This document shows positions 9,491-19,253 of a stretch of DNA of 64,000 nt, one piece after another. A program made the position numbers and the translations under genes. The DNA is taken from positions 166,602 to 230,601 of the forward strand of contig NZ_JALMDK010000016.1 of NCBI RefSeq assembly GCF_023094165.1, read 5' to 3'. The notes beneath the pieces were generated by a model. The model had not been told where the DNA came from and searched no databases. It saw only the letters and a program-made list of their open reading frames with translations. Position 1 is the stretch's first letter. Every line of letters starts with the position of its first letter. Source of the stretch: Crossiella sp. S99.2. Its GTDB lineage: Bacteria; Actinomycetota; Actinomycetes; Mycobacteriales; Pseudonocardiaceae.

Positions 9491-10186
9491 ATGTGCGCGG
9501 ACATTCTGGTGGCCGAGGACAATTCCCGGCAGGCGGAACTGATCCGCCGGTACCTCGAACACGACGGGCACACGGTGTCGGTCGTCTTCGACGGCGAGTC
9601 CGCCCTGACCAGGACCCGCCAGCTCAAGCCGGACATGATCGTGCTGGACGTGATGATGCCCGGCCTCAGCGGCCTGGAGGTGTGCGCCCGGCTGCGCGCG
9701 GAGTCCGATGTGGCCATCGTGCTGCTCACCGCGCGGTCCATGGAACCCGATGTGCTGACCGGATTCGACCTCGGCGCCGACGACTACATCACCAAACCGT
9801 TCCGGCCCCGGCAACTGGTGGCCAGGGTGCGCAGCATCCTGCGCCGCACCAGCCCACGACCGGCCGAGGCCACCGACAGTCCACTGTTGAGCGTCGGCGA
9901 GATCACCGTGGACCGGGTGGCGCACAAGGTCTGCGTCCGCGGCCAGCGGGTGGACATCACACCGGCGGAGTTCCGGCTGCTCAGCATCTTCGCCGCGGCG
10001 CCCAACCGGGTGTTCACCCGCAAACAACTCATCGAGGACGCCTTCGGCACCGAGTTCATGACCGAGCGCGCGGTGGACGTGCGCATCATGAAGCTGCGCA
10101 AGAAAATCGAGATCGATCCGCGGCGGCCCCGGCTGCTGGTGACGGTCTACGGCATCGGGTACAAGCTCGCCGACGACAAGGACTGA
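9491..10186 (+). CDS. OmpR/PhoB-family response regulator
   Basis: This 231-aa DNA-binding response regulator has an N-terminal receiver with the acidic pair E9-D10, phosphoacceptor D53 in VLDVMMP, a Thr in LLTAR and Lys in ITKPF. The C-terminal winged helix includes VDITPAEFRLL, FTRKQLIEDAFG and VDVRIMKLRKKI. The frame is open far upstream, but ATG 9491 (MCADILVAEDN) fits the receiver start. The histidine kinase gene begins 10 bp downstream, so the two are co-transcribed and almost certainly cognate. The signal is unknown. Confidence 0.93.
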   Translation: MCADILVAEDNSRQAELIRRYLEHDGHTVSVVFDGESALTRTRQLKPDMIVLDVMMPGLSGLEVCARLRAESDVAIVLLTARSMEPDVLTGFDLGADDYITKPFRPRQLVARVRSILRRTSPRPAEATDSPLLSVGEITVDRVAHKVCVRGQRVDITPAEFRLLSIFAAAPNRVFTRKQLIEDAFGTEFMTERAVDVRIMKLRKKIEIDPRRPRLLVTVYGIGYKLADDKD

Positions 10187-10196
10187 GACGAACCCC

Positions 10197-11969
10197 ATGG
10201 CCCGCCGGAACACTCTGCTGCTTCGGTTCTTCGCGGTGTGCCTGGTCATCGCGGCGGGTTCGATCGTGGCCACCACCCTGCTCACCACCACCGTCGCCAC
10301 CGGGCCGGAGCAGCAGTCCCGCTCGATCGAGGCCGACGGCAAGCTCTACCAGCGGTTGCTCGACTACGCCGCCACGCACCAGGACTGGTCCAGGATCCAG
10401 CCCGTGCTGGACTCGCTACGGGCCGAGACCGGCAGGCAGATCGTGTTGCGCGGCAAGGACGGCCAGTTCATCGCGGACAACGCGCCGGAGGGCGCCGCGG
10501 CCGCGGTGCCGCTGGCCGCGCCGAGCACGCTGGTCGATCCACTGCACGTCGACCAGGCCGTCAAACCCGGTCCGGCCATCGATCCCAGGGCGCTCGGCCC
10601 GTACCAGCTGTCCACAGTGGACGGTGAGCGGCTGTGGCAGCTCGCCGGCGCCGCGGCGCGCTGCGATACCCGGCTGCGGATGGAGATCGATCCGGCGGGC
10701 CGCCCGCACCTGGTCCAGCCCGACGGCAGCCGGGTCACCTGGAGCACGCCGGGCACTCCCTGCCTGCCGGACCCGCGACAGCTGACGCGGTCCACCCCCG
10801 GCGAACTGGCAACCAATGCCACACTGCTCGACAAGCTCACGGACTGCCTGCGGCGCAACGGGCTCCCAGCGTCCACTGTGGACACTAACTGGGCCGAACC
10901 GGCGAACTCGCGATGGTTCCTGACCCCACCGCCCCCGGGTTCGCCCACGCAGGTCGCCGACTGCCTCACCGCCGCGCGCCGGGACCAGCTCGCCGGATCG
11001 GTCGCACCGCCCGCCCTGCTCTACCTCTCCCCCACGGCGATCCCGGCCCCGGCCGTGCTGAGCTTCGACCGGCTGCCGCGGATCCTGCTGATCATGACGG
11101 CGATCCTGGTGCTGGCCGGTGCGGCCGCCTGGCTGCTGGCCAACCAGCTGGTCCGGCCGATCCGGGAGCTGACCGAGGCCGCCCGCCGCCTCGGCACGGG
11201 TGACCGCGAGGCGCGGGTGTGCACCACCGCGCGGGGCGAGATCGGGGAACTGGCCCGCGCCTTCAACCTGATGTCCATCCGGGTCACCCTGACCGAGGCC
11301 CAGCGCCAGGCGCTGATCAGCGATGTCGCGCACGAACTGCGCACCCCGGTGGGCAACATCACCGGCTGGCTGGAGGCGGTCCAAGATGGACTGGCCGCCC
11401 CGGACCCGCAGCTGACCGCCATGCTGTTGGAGGAATCGCTGTTCCTGGAACGTCTGGTCGACGATCTCCAGGACGTGGCCCAGGCCGACGCAGGAACTTT
11501 GCGCCTGCACCCCGAACCCATCAACACCGCCGACGTCATCGAGCACGTGGTGAGCGCGCACCGGGTGCTGGCCGAGGGCAACGAGGTGGCGCTGCGCACG
11601 GATGTGGACGGTCCACTGCACCTGACCGCGGACCCTGTCCGGCTGCGCCAGGCTCTGGGCAACCTGGTGTCCAACGCGCTGCGCTACACCCAGCCCGGCG
11701 GCGAGGTGGTGGTGACCGGCCGGGTCGACGAGCACGAGGCGGTGCTGGAGGTCACCGACACCGGGATCGGCATCGCGGCCGAGGATCTCCCGCACGTGTT
11801 CGACCGGTTCTGGCGCGCGGACAAGTCGCGCAGCAGGCGCACCGGCGGCAGCGGCCTGGGGCTGACCATCACCCGGTACCTGGTGGAGGCACACGGCGGC
11901 ACCATCCGGGTGACCAGCGAGGTCGGCCGCGGCAGCACCTTCCGCGTCGTACTCCCAGTCCAGCACTGA
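10197..11969 (+). CDS. Sensor histidine kinase, partner of the OmpR-type regulator
   Basis: This 590-aa membrane kinase has a TM segment at about 9-32, a long extracytoplasmic region (about 33-295), a second TM (about 297-318), then HAMP (LVRPIRELTEAARRLGTGD), HisKA with H379 in SDVAHELRTPVGN, and HATPase_c with NALRYTQPGG, DTGIGIAAEDL and GGSGLGL. The extracytoplasmic part has several cysteines (for example TPCLP, TDCLRRNG, VADCLTAARR) that could form disulfides. It is tandem with the response regulator. A long inverted repeat that could terminate transcription follows 17 bp after the stop. Confidence 0.93.
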   Translation: MARRNTLLLRFFAVCLVIAAGSIVATTLLTTTVATGPEQQSRSIEADGKLYQRLLDYAATHQDWSRIQPVLDSLRAETGRQIVLRGKDGQFIADNAPEGAAAAVPLAAPSTLVDPLHVDQAVKPGPAIDPRALGPYQLSTVDGERLWQLAGAAARCDTRLRMEIDPAGRPHLVQPDGSRVTWSTPGTPCLPDPRQLTRSTPGELATNATLLDKLTDCLRRNGLPASTVDTNWAEPANSRWFLTPPPPGSPTQVADCLTAARRDQLAGSVAPPALLYLSPTAIPAPAVLSFDRLPRILLIMTAILVLAGAAAWLLANQLVRPIRELTEAARRLGTGDREARVCTTARGEIGELARAFNLMSIRVTLTEAQRQALISDVAHELRTPVGNITGWLEAVQDGLAAPDPQLTAMLLEESLFLERLVDDLQDVAQADAGTLRLHPEPINTADVIEHVVSAHRVLAEGNEVALRTDVDGPLHLTADPVRLRQALGNLVSNALRYTQPGGEVVVTGRVDEHEAVLEVTDTGIGIAAEDLPHVFDRFWRADKSRSRRTGGSGLGLTITRYLVEAHGGTIRVTSEVGRGSTFRVVLPVQH

Positions 11970-11982
11970 ACACGCAACCGGC

Positions 11983-12050
11983 GAGTTGGGCCAACTGGTA
12001 CGCCGGTTTGGCCCAAGTGGGCGTACCAGTTGGCCCAAGTTGGTACGGGA
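11983..12050. repeat. Intergenic palindrome, TTGGCC/GTAC family, copy 1
   Basis: A perfect 19-bp inverted repeat: arm TTGGGCCAACTGGTACGCC at 11986-12004, 15-nt loop, complementary arm at 12020-12038. The loop holds a further TTTGGCCCAA core. It fills the gap between two convergent genes (stops at 11969 and 12055), so it could act as a bidirectional terminator. Related copies lie near 32886, 35071, 50611, 57534 and 61207. Confidence 0.9.
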
Positions 12051-12054
12051 CGGG

Positions 12055-15000
12055 TCAGCCGACTGGGGCTAGGCCTTCGTCCAGGGACAGGGCGGGCAGG
12101 GTGGCGCGGGTCAGTGCGTAGAGGTCGGCCGCGGCCAGGGTGCGGGAGGCCGCTGTGGTCGCCAGGCGGTGGGCCAGCCGGTGGGCGCCGCGTGCGGTGC
12201 GGTCCTCGCCCTCGGCGAGCAGGTCGTGCAGTGCCTCGGCCACCTCCGCGGGTACCTCGTGGCCGCACCAGATCAGCTTGCGCAGGGCCAGTTCCGCCAG
12301 GTCCTCGATCTCGTACTCGGCGAAGTCCCAGCGCTCGCCGAAGCAGTCGCCGAGTTCGGTGGACAGCTCGGCCAGGGCGGCCAGCGCCGCTGGTTCGCCC
12401 AGCAGCAGCACCACCGGGCCGCCCGGGTTGCGGCGGATCGCCTGGCAGAGCGCGTCCACCGCCTCGACCCGGCGTTCCAGCGAGCCACCGGCCCAGTCGC
12501 CGTCGGCGTCGAGGAGCAGCAGTCCGCCGGTCGCGTCCTGGAATGCCTTGTCCACCAGGCTGTTCGCCTGGCCGGGCCAGCGCGGGCACAGCTGCTCGCC
12601 GAGGCTGCGGCGCAGCACCTGCCCCGTGCTCAGCACGCCGAGTTCGGTCAGCGCCTGCGCGTACAGCGCGGCGACCGCGCTACGCCCCATCCCGGAGTGG
12701 CCGGACAGCACCACGTTGGCCAGTCTGCCCGGCGGTTTTCCCTTGGCCCGCAAGGCACACAGGCGCACCAGGGTGCCCCCGGCCGCTTCCGCCACCCCCG
12801 CCAGCCCGCACAGCTGCGACAGCCGCCGCCAGCCCAGGCTGGCCTGTACCGCGGCCTCCGGGTCGGTGGCCGGGTCGGGACCGGCCTTGCGTGGCGAGAC
12901 CTGTTCCAGCACCACGAGTTCGGTGTTCAGGTCGGCGCCGGTGAGCCTGCTCAGCTCGGTGTCCTTGGCCGGTGGGCTCTGGGCCAGCCGGGACGCCTGG
13001 TTGTTGACCATCGCCTCGAACAGCTTGCGCGCGACCCGGCCGTTGCCGAAGGTGTCGTTCTTGGGCACCCGCTCGAAGTAGTCGGTGAGCGCGTCCACCG
13101 CGTCGTCGGTGAGTTCGTAGTAGTGCTTGCCGCACAGGTTGGTGGTGATGGTGACCAGTTCGCCGACGCTGTAATTGGGGAACTCGATGGTGCGGGAGAA
13201 CCGGGAGGCCAGACCCGGGTTGGAGGCCAGGAAGCCTTGCATCAGCTCGGAATAGCCGGCCACGATGACCACGATCTCGTCCCGGTGGTCCTCCATCATC
13301 TTCATCAGCGTGTCGATGGCCTCCTGCCCGAAGTCCGGCCCACTGCCACCGGATCCACTGGCCAGGGTGTACGCCTCGTCGATGAACAGCACGCCGCCCA
13401 TGGCCTTGGTGACCACCTCGGTGGTCTTGATCGCGGTCGCGCCGATGTACTGGGCCACCAGGTCCGCCCGCGCGACCTCGACCATGTGGCCGCGCTTGAG
13501 GATGCCGAGTTCGGCCAGCACCGAGCCGTAGAGCCGGGCCACCGTGGTCTTGCCGGTGCCGGGCGGCCCGGCGAAGACCAGGTGCCTGCTCATCGGCGGC
13601 ATCGGCAGGCCCATCTCCTGCCGGCGCTGGGACATCTTGATCAGGTTGATCAGGCCGACGACCTCGCTCTTGACCCCGTCCAGGCCGACCAGCGTCTGCA
13701 ACTCGGCCAGCGGCCCGTCCAGGACCACTCCGGCCGCGCTGCCGATCGCGTCCGCCGGCCCGGCCTCCCGCTCCGGTACCGACCGAGCGGTAGGGCGCGG
13801 TGCGGCCGCCGGGGCGGGGTCGCCGGTGACGATCCCGTGCACCGCAAGCTGTTCGTGCTCCACGCCCCGGCGCACCGGGCTGCCCCCGCTGCCGGTGATC
13901 CGGCAGTCGGCGACCGTGGCGGGCTCCTCGGTATCCAGCAGCACGCCGTCCCCGGCACTGCCGGTGATCTCGCACTCCCGCACCTCGCCGCGGGCGCCGC
14001 TGAGCAGGTGCACACCGTGCCTGCGGGCCGAGCGCACCCGGCAGCGCAGCGCCCGCAGCACTCCCCCGGCCGCCACGCTCATCCCGTCCTCGGCCGGATC
14101 CACGATCTCACTGTCCTGAATGGACACTTCGGCGTCCTCGACCCGCAAACCGCCACCGCGCAACAACGTGGAGGCGAACTCGGCCCGCGACCCGCCTGCC
14201 ACCGCCACCAGGCGCGCGCCGGATCCGCTCAGCCGCAGATCGCTGACCTCGGCCGCGGCGCCCTCGGTGAGCGCGAGCCCCAGACCGTCGGTCAGTTCGA
14301 CCACCGCGTCGGTGAGCACCACCCTGGCCTGGCCCTTGAGCACCAGCGCGGCCCCGGCGGAGTCGGTCACCCGCAGGCCGGTCAGCCCGACCCGCGCGCC
14401 CGCGTCCAGCAGCAGCGCGGCCTGCGTGGCGCCCTCGACCCGCAGGCCGCCGAACTCCGGCGTCGCTGCCCCGTCCACCGCGATGCCCACCGGGCTGTCC
14501 GCCACCCGGCAGTCGTCGAAGCGCGGTGCGGCGCCACCGGTGACGTAGACCGCGACCTGCGCCGCCGAGCTGAACCGGCAGCCGCGGAACCGGGGTGCGG
14601 CCCCGTCGGCGATGTGCGCGGACTGGATGCCCGCGCCGGTGAAGTCGGAGTCGGCGATGCTCACCTCGCCGGTGGTGCGCAGGTACAGGTCGATGGTGGC
14701 GCTGCGGGTGACCACCAGGTCCCGGATCTCCGCGCCCGCGTGCTGTTCCACCACCAGGGCCGGCTTGGCCGCCTCGATGATCTCGCAGCCCTCGATCACC
14801 GCCCTGGCCTGCCCGTTGACGCAGATCCCGTTGCCACCGGCCTTGCGCACCACCACATTGCGCAGTCCGAGCGAGCCGTGCTCGGTGAGCACCACCGCGG
14901 AGGAGGCGACCTCGGTGATCTCGGTGTGCTCCACCACGCTGGGCAGCGCGGAAGTGATCACCAGCCCCACCCCGGTGGTGTTGGTGACCACGCAGTTGCG

Positions 15001-15378
15001 CAGCACCACACAACCCTGGTCCCTGGCCAGCAGGGCGGCCCAGGCCGAGACGGCGATCCGGCAGTCGTCGAAGGCGACCTCGCCGCGCCGGATGTCCACC
15101 GCGGCGCACTGCTCGTCCGCGCCGGTGAAGCTCAGCCCGGCGAACTGCACCGCGTCCGCCTCGACCACCACCGCGCTGCCGGTGCGCGCGGAGACCTCCA
15201 CCGTGCCAGGGCCGTCCTCGGCGGTGACGGTGACCATCCGGGTCAGCACCAGGTTCTCCGCGTACCGGCCGGCGCACACCGAGATCGTCGCGCCGTCCCT
15301 GGCCTCGCGCAGTGCGGCGCCGATCGTCGGGTACGCGCCCGGCCTGCCCTCGGACACCACCAGCAACTGCCGATTCAT
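12055..15378 (-). CDS. Beta-helix / AAA+ ATPase chimera, EccA-like type VII component
   Basis: This 1,107-aa protein has residues 1-560 made of short repeated beta strands (for example VEISDLRL-type units, GCEIIEAAKPALVV) typical of a right-handed parallel beta-helix. A CbxX/CfxQ-type AAA+ domain follows, as in EccA: Walker A GPPGTGKT (about 604-611), Walker B VLFIDEA (about 660) and arginine-finger-like SRFSRTIEF. A second AAA-like module starts about residue 890 with GHSGMGRS, where Arg replaces the P-loop Lys, so it is probably inactive. The ATG at 15378 follows GGGTGAGCCGCCG and lies 7 bp after the previous gene. Known EccA proteins have a TPR head instead; the beta-helix head suggests different substrate or partner recognition. 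It is the last gene of the type VII operon. Confidence 0.85.
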   Translation of the reverse strand: MNRQLLVVSEGRPGAYPTIGAALREARDGATISVCAGRYAENLVLTRMVTVTAEDGPGTVEVSARTGSAVVVEADAVQFAGLSFTGADEQCAAVDIRRGEVAFDDCRIAVSAWAALLARDQGCVVLRNCVVTNTTGVGLVITSALPSVVEHTEITEVASSAVVLTEHGSLGLRNVVVRKAGGNGICVNGQARAVIEGCEIIEAAKPALVVEQHAGAEIRDLVVTRSATIDLYLRTTGEVSIADSDFTGAGIQSAHIADGAAPRFRGCRFSSAAQVAVYVTGGAAPRFDDCRVADSPVGIAVDGAATPEFGGLRVEGATQAALLLDAGARVGLTGLRVTDSAGAALVLKGQARVVLTDAVVELTDGLGLALTEGAAAEVSDLRLSGSGARLVAVAGGSRAEFASTLLRGGGLRVEDAEVSIQDSEIVDPAEDGMSVAAGGVLRALRCRVRSARRHGVHLLSGARGEVRECEITGSAGDGVLLDTEEPATVADCRITGSGGSPVRRGVEHEQLAVHGIVTGDPAPAAAPRPTARSVPEREAGPADAIGSAAGVVLDGPLAELQTLVGLDGVKSEVVGLINLIKMSQRRQEMGLPMPPMSRHLVFAGPPGTGKTTVARLYGSVLAELGILKRGHMVEVARADLVAQYIGATAIKTTEVVTKAMGGVLFIDEAYTLASGSGGSGPDFGQEAIDTLMKMMEDHRDEIVVIVAGYSELMQGFLASNPGLASRFSRTIEFPNYSVGELVTITTNLCGKHYYELTDDAVDALTDYFERVPKNDTFGNGRVARKLFEAMVNNQASRLAQSPPAKDTELSRLTGADLNTELVVLEQVSPRKAGPDPATDPEAAVQASLGWRRLSQLCGLAGVAEAAGGTLVRLCALRAKGKPPGRLANVVLSGHSGMGRSAVAALYAQALTELGVLSTGQVLRRSLGEQLCPRWPGQANSLVDKAFQDATGGLLLLDADGDWAGGSLERRVEAVDALCQAIRRNPGGPVVLLLGEPAALAALAELSTELGDCFGERWDFAEYEIEDLAELALRKLIWCGHEVPAEVAEALHDLLAEGEDRTARGAHRLAHRLATTAASRTLAAADLYALTRATLPALSLDEGLAPVG

Positions 15379-15385
15379 CGGCGGC

Positions 15386-17836
15386 TCACCCTTCCCCACG
15401 CACGGTTCGGACCAGACCTGGCAGCAGCTCGAACCGCCGCGCCGCGGACTCCGGCATCCGCTGTTCGCCGTTGGCGGCAGCCCATTTCTCCACGCAGCGC
15501 CGCATCGAGGTGAGCGCGAGTTCGTCCAGCGCGGCCCGGTTGCGGTCCACCCGGCCCTCGGCGTCGATCTCGCCAGCCGCCAGCTCGCGCAACACGATCT
15601 GCCCACGGCTGCCCTCGGCCGGCTCGGTCACGTCGAGCACCTTGAAGTTGGTGCCGGGCACGAACAACACCCGGTCCGCAGTGGGTTCGCCGTCGGGTTC
15701 GAGCAGCTTGGTTCGGCGCGAGGTCATCGACCACAGCAACACGTCGGTCTGGTGTTCAGCCTGCTGTCGCGCGCAGGGCGCGGTGAGCGCGTTGACAAAT
15801 CCCCATTCGGTGCACAGCGTCCGGCTCCGGTACAGCTCCCACTCCCTGGCGGTGGGCGTGGCGGAGAAGATCGCCGCGCCCCGGTGCGAGGGCAGCCTGC
15901 TCAGTCCGGAGACCGCGCACCGGGCGAAGGGCACGTGCGGACCGGCCAATGCCCGGCGCAGCGGCAGGTCGAGTTCGTCCCCTGCCGCGGACAGGTACAG
16001 CCGCACCGCGACCGCGTCGGTGAGCACCCGGCCGGAGGAGCGTTCCAGGGCGCTCTGGAAGCCGGGGTGTTCGGAAAGCACCCGGCCGACCGAGTTCGCC
16101 ACCGCCGCGTACTCCCGGCTGAGCGCCCGGCGCAGCCATTCGCGTTCCTGGTCCAGGCCGCGTTTGGGCACCAGCGCGGCGGCCTCGGGAACGGGCGCCG
16201 CCTGCAGGGCCGAGACCCATTCGACGGCGGGCGCCGGGGGTGTGGGGGCCGCGACCGGCTCGCTGGGGGTCGAGCCGACCGCGGCCGGGGCCTCCGCCGC
16301 CCTTTTCGGGGCCACTGACGGCGAAGGCTGGCGCACCGAGTCCCGCTCGGCCGCCGGGTCCGGACTGGCGTCGGTGGCCGCGCGCACCGGTGCCAGTCCG
16401 GCTGGAACGGCGGGGGCGGCGATCTCGCGGAGAAAACCACCCCCACCGGGTTCAGGCGCGCTTTCCAGGCGCAGGGTGGCGGGCTCCTCGGGCCGCGGGA
16501 CGGCGGGCTTGGCGGGCGGCTCCAGCCGCAGCCGCGGCTGGATGAGGGTCGCCGCCTCGGCGAAACCAGCAGCCGCGATACCGGGCCCCAGCGCGCCTTT
16601 GGCCGGGCCCGCGATCTCCGCCCGCCGGTGCAGGATCGCGCTCGCGGGCGCCACGCAGCTCAGCCGCTGGGCGGCGTTGTCCAGGCTGCCGAACAGATCC
16701 TCGGCGAGCTGGCGCATCCGCGCCGCGGACTCGGGATCACCCTCGTCGTAGAGCACCAGCTGGCGCTCGGCGTCGGCCTCGGCCAGCCGGATCGCCGCGG
16801 CGTTGGCGGTGTCGTAGTGCGGCCGCAGCCACAGGCCGGACTGCACGACCTCCAGCAGCGCGTCGGGGGCGTAGCCGTAGACCGCCCGGCCGACCTCCTG
16901 CACACCGAAGACCGGCGCCCGGTAGCTCACCGGGTACGGCGCCGACGGCTCCTGCCACGATTCCGTTGGCGCGTAACCGAGTTCGCCCACACTGGCCTGC
17001 CAGCCCAGCGAGCCGTCCGCGCGGACCAGGTGGATGTCCGGCTCGATCCGCGCGCCGACCGGCAGACCCGGGTAGCAGATCACGTGCTCCCCCAACGCAT
17101 CCGCCACGGCCTGGCCGTAGGGCACCCCGCCCCTGCCTTCCACCGGGCCAAAACGGGCCAGTCGCAGCCGGGGGCGCACGTCCTCGGGCAGCCAGCCCCA
17201 GAACCGGGTGATGTCGTCCACGGTCACCGGGGCGGCGCCGGGGCAGCCGATCACCACGGTGCAGATTTCCGGCTGGCAGGGCACGGTGGCGATCAGCCGG
17301 GCCCGCTGCGGGCCCAGGATGTGCTCGGGTCCGCGCGGCCGCAGCCACACCCCGCCGGGCAGCGGCTCGGCCACGCCGTTGGCGCTGGTCGGCATGATCT
17401 CGGCCAGCGAGGACGGGGCCTCCCAGGCGGGCCGGGGGAATCGCTTGCCGTCCCGTTTGGGCGGCCGGCCCGGCTGGAACCGGACCCAGCCGCTGCCCCA
17501 GCCCGCGTCCACGAACAGCGAGCCGCCCACCCCGGGCATGATGTGGCCGTCCGGCGCGATGACCACCCGGTTGAGCCGCTCGGACAACCATTGCCCGGCA
17601 AGGGCGGTGGTCTCCCTGGACCGGCTGCCGATCACCAGCCGGATGCCGGACCGCTTGCGCGGCAACAACTTCGCCGTGGACTCCCACACCGAGAACGGGC
17701 TCTCCCCCGGCAGGTCGACCACCACCAGCTGGTGATCGGGATCCGCGGCCAGCCCGAGGGCCAGATCGCGGATCTCGTTGCGCAGCGCGGCCTGCGGGTG
17801 CACCACCAGCGCATTGCCGATGGTCTGGCTGGTCAT
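15386..17836 (-). CDS. Type VII-associated large protein with degenerate ADP-ribosyltransferase-like C-terminus
   Basis: This 816-aa protein lies between EccB and the AAA chimera. Residues 1-430 are mixed alpha/beta (VVDLPGESPFSVW, LVIGSRSRETT, VIGCPGAAPVTVDDI) without a family I can name. A Pro/Ala-rich linker follows (about 440-580). The C-terminal part has the strand order of ADP-ribosyltransferases: HRGAAIF (about 650), GFVNALTA, then RVLFVPGTNFKVL (about 720). The Glu pair expected just before VLF is replaced by A-D-R, so activity is doubtful. I chose ATG 17836, which has GGAGGGT 9 nt upstream; GTG 17884, abutting the EccB stop, is an alternative. Membership of the operon is clear; the function is not known. 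Confidence 0.7.
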   Translation of the reverse strand: MTSQTIGNALVVHPQAALRNEIRDLALGLAADPDHQLVVVDLPGESPFSVWESTAKLLPRKRSGIRLVIGSRSRETTALAGQWLSERLNRVVIAPDGHIMPGVGGSLFVDAGWGSGWVRFQPGRPPKRDGKRFPRPAWEAPSSLAEIMPTSANGVAEPLPGGVWLRPRGPEHILGPQRARLIATVPCQPEICTVVIGCPGAAPVTVDDITRFWGWLPEDVRPRLRLARFGPVEGRGGVPYGQAVADALGEHVICYPGLPVGARIEPDIHLVRADGSLGWQASVGELGYAPTESWQEPSAPYPVSYRAPVFGVQEVGRAVYGYAPDALLEVVQSGLWLRPHYDTANAAAIRLAEADAERQLVLYDEGDPESAARMRQLAEDLFGSLDNAAQRLSCVAPASAILHRRAEIAGPAKGALGPGIAAAGFAEAATLIQPRLRLEPPAKPAVPRPEEPATLRLESAPEPGGGGFLREIAAPAVPAGLAPVRAATDASPDPAAERDSVRQPSPSVAPKRAAEAPAAVGSTPSEPVAAPTPPAPAVEWVSALQAAPVPEAAALVPKRGLDQEREWLRRALSREYAAVANSVGRVLSEHPGFQSALERSSGRVLTDAVAVRLYLSAAGDELDLPLRRALAGPHVPFARCAVSGLSRLPSHRGAAIFSATPTAREWELYRSRTLCTEWGFVNALTAPCARQQAEHQTDVLLWSMTSRRTKLLEPDGEPTADRVLFVPGTNFKVLDVTEPAEGSRGQIVLRELAAGEIDAEGRVDRNRAALDELALTSMRRCVEKWAAANGEQRMPESAARRFELLPGLVRTVRGEG

Positions 17837-17885
17837 GCCGCGGCCACCCTCCGGTCCACCGCGGCGCTTGGTCAGCACACTCACC

Positions 17886-19247
17886 TCAGCCAGTTCCTCT
17901 CTGCGGCACGCCCACCTCGGCCCGGCTCAGCGCCGGTCCACTGGGCAGCGCGGCCAGCACCTCGGCGGCCACCGGGCGCGGGGTGATCCCGCCGAAACCC
18001 AGGGCCTGGACGGCCTCGTCGTCGGCGAGCCGGTACTTGAACCCGCGGTCGGTGATCAGGTAGCGGTCCGGTTTGACCCCCGCCTTGGTCGGCGCGGGCA
18101 CGGCGGCGGCCAGCAATCCGGTGCCCGGCTTCAGGTACGCGCCGGTCTGCGCGGTCATCCCGGTCCAGGCCAGCCGGCGCGGCGCGGTGACGACCTGGCT
18201 GGCGAGCTGCGCGCCGTTGGTCAGCTGCCGCAGGCAGAAGGCCCGTTGCCCGGCCGGGACCTGCTTCATCGTGAGCAGGTCCGGGAGCCGGGTGCTCAGC
18301 GAGGTGTCGGCGGAACGTGGGGCGGCGGCGATCGCGGCGGCGTCCACCTCGACCACGGACGCCCCGCGGTGGGCCCGCAGTAGCGCCACCTCGGTGCGCG
18401 ACAGCGGCGCCAGGCCGTCGGCGCGCAGCACGAGGAAGTTCTCCACGCCGTTGCCCACCGCGTGCCGGAACACCGTGCCCACAGGCTGGGTCACGCCACC
18501 CACCGACGTGCCCGCGCCGCCCGAGCCGGGAATCGCGGCGGCACCAACGGTCAGTCCCTCCGGCAGGGCGGCCAGCCAGGCGGGCGCGGCCAGTGGCGGG
18601 GTGCCCGCGCCGAGGCCGAGCGCGATGGCCACGGTGGGGTCGGCGAGCCGGAGCTTCTGCTGTCCCCACACCACGTACTGCTCGCCGGAGGCGGCGGCCA
18701 CCCACAGGTACTCGCGCTCGCCGATCGGGGTGGATTCGGCCTCGGGGTTCAGGTTCATGCTCAGCGCCCCGCTCCCGCCGCCGGTCTGCGGCAGGCACAG
18801 CAGCCAGGAGCCGGTGACCAGGGATCCGGGTCCAGGCACCGAATCGGGGGCGTTCGGGATGCCCACCGGCCGGCCGCGGTCCAGCTCGGCGAGGGAGGCG
18901 CGGCTGATGGTCTCCACCGTCGATCCCTGGCCCTGCACCAGCATCGCGGAGGCGTGGTTGAGCACCGGGACGAGCAGCCCGTGCTGGTAGACGTAGCGGG
19001 CGCCGCTCTCCTTCTCCACCAGGATGACCCCGGGCTTGCGCCACGCGGTGTTGCCGCCCGGGTTGATCAGCCCGTACACCCAGAAGGCGACCCCGATCAA
19101 CAGGCCGAGCACCAGTCCGAAGATCACCCCGGTGACCGCGCGCCGGGCGGGCGGCTCACCGTAGTTGGTGTCGCCCAGCAACAGTGCCGCGCTCATCCGG
19201 CCCACCAGCGTCTGGTAGGCGTGCACGTGGTCCTTGCGGGTCTGCAC
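17886..19247 (-). CDS. eccB: Type VII secretion protein EccB
   Basis: This 453-aa protein has the standard EccB layout: a short cytoplasmic N-terminus with TRKDHVHAYQTLVGRMSAAL, one TM segment (about 38-62, VTGVIFGLVLGLLIGVAFWV), then a large extracytoplasmic domain. Two cysteines (LLCLPQT and RAFCLRQL) match the conserved EccB disulfide pair. EccB is part of the membrane core complex with EccC and EccD, and mycobacterial EccB also has ATPase activity. The gene follows eccD by 6 bp and is followed at once by the ART-like gene. Confidence 0.93.
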   Translation of the reverse strand: MQTRKDHVHAYQTLVGRMSAALLLGDTNYGEPPARRAVTGVIFGLVLGLLIGVAFWVYGLINPGGNTAWRKPGVILVEKESGARYVYQHGLLVPVLNHASAMLVQGQGSTVETISRASLAELDRGRPVGIPNAPDSVPGPGSLVTGSWLLCLPQTGGGSGALSMNLNPEAESTPIGEREYLWVAAASGEQYVVWGQQKLRLADPTVAIALGLGAGTPPLAAPAWLAALPEGLTVGAAAIPGSGGAGTSVGGVTQPVGTVFRHAVGNGVENFLVLRADGLAPLSRTEVALLRAHRGASVVEVDAAAIAAAPRSADTSLSTRLPDLLTMKQVPAGQRAFCLRQLTNGAQLASQVVTAPRRLAWTGMTAQTGAYLKPGTGLLAAAVPAPTKAGVKPDRYLITDRGFKYRLADDEAVQALGFGGITPRPVAAEVLAALPSGPALSRAEVGVPQRGTG

Positions 19248-19253
19248 CGGCGC

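Noticed and set aside
12169..15513. 1,114-codon plus-strand frame
   Set aside because: Antisense to the beta-helix/AAA gene, which has clear Walker motifs; the plus frame is His/Arg/Gln-rich and featureless.
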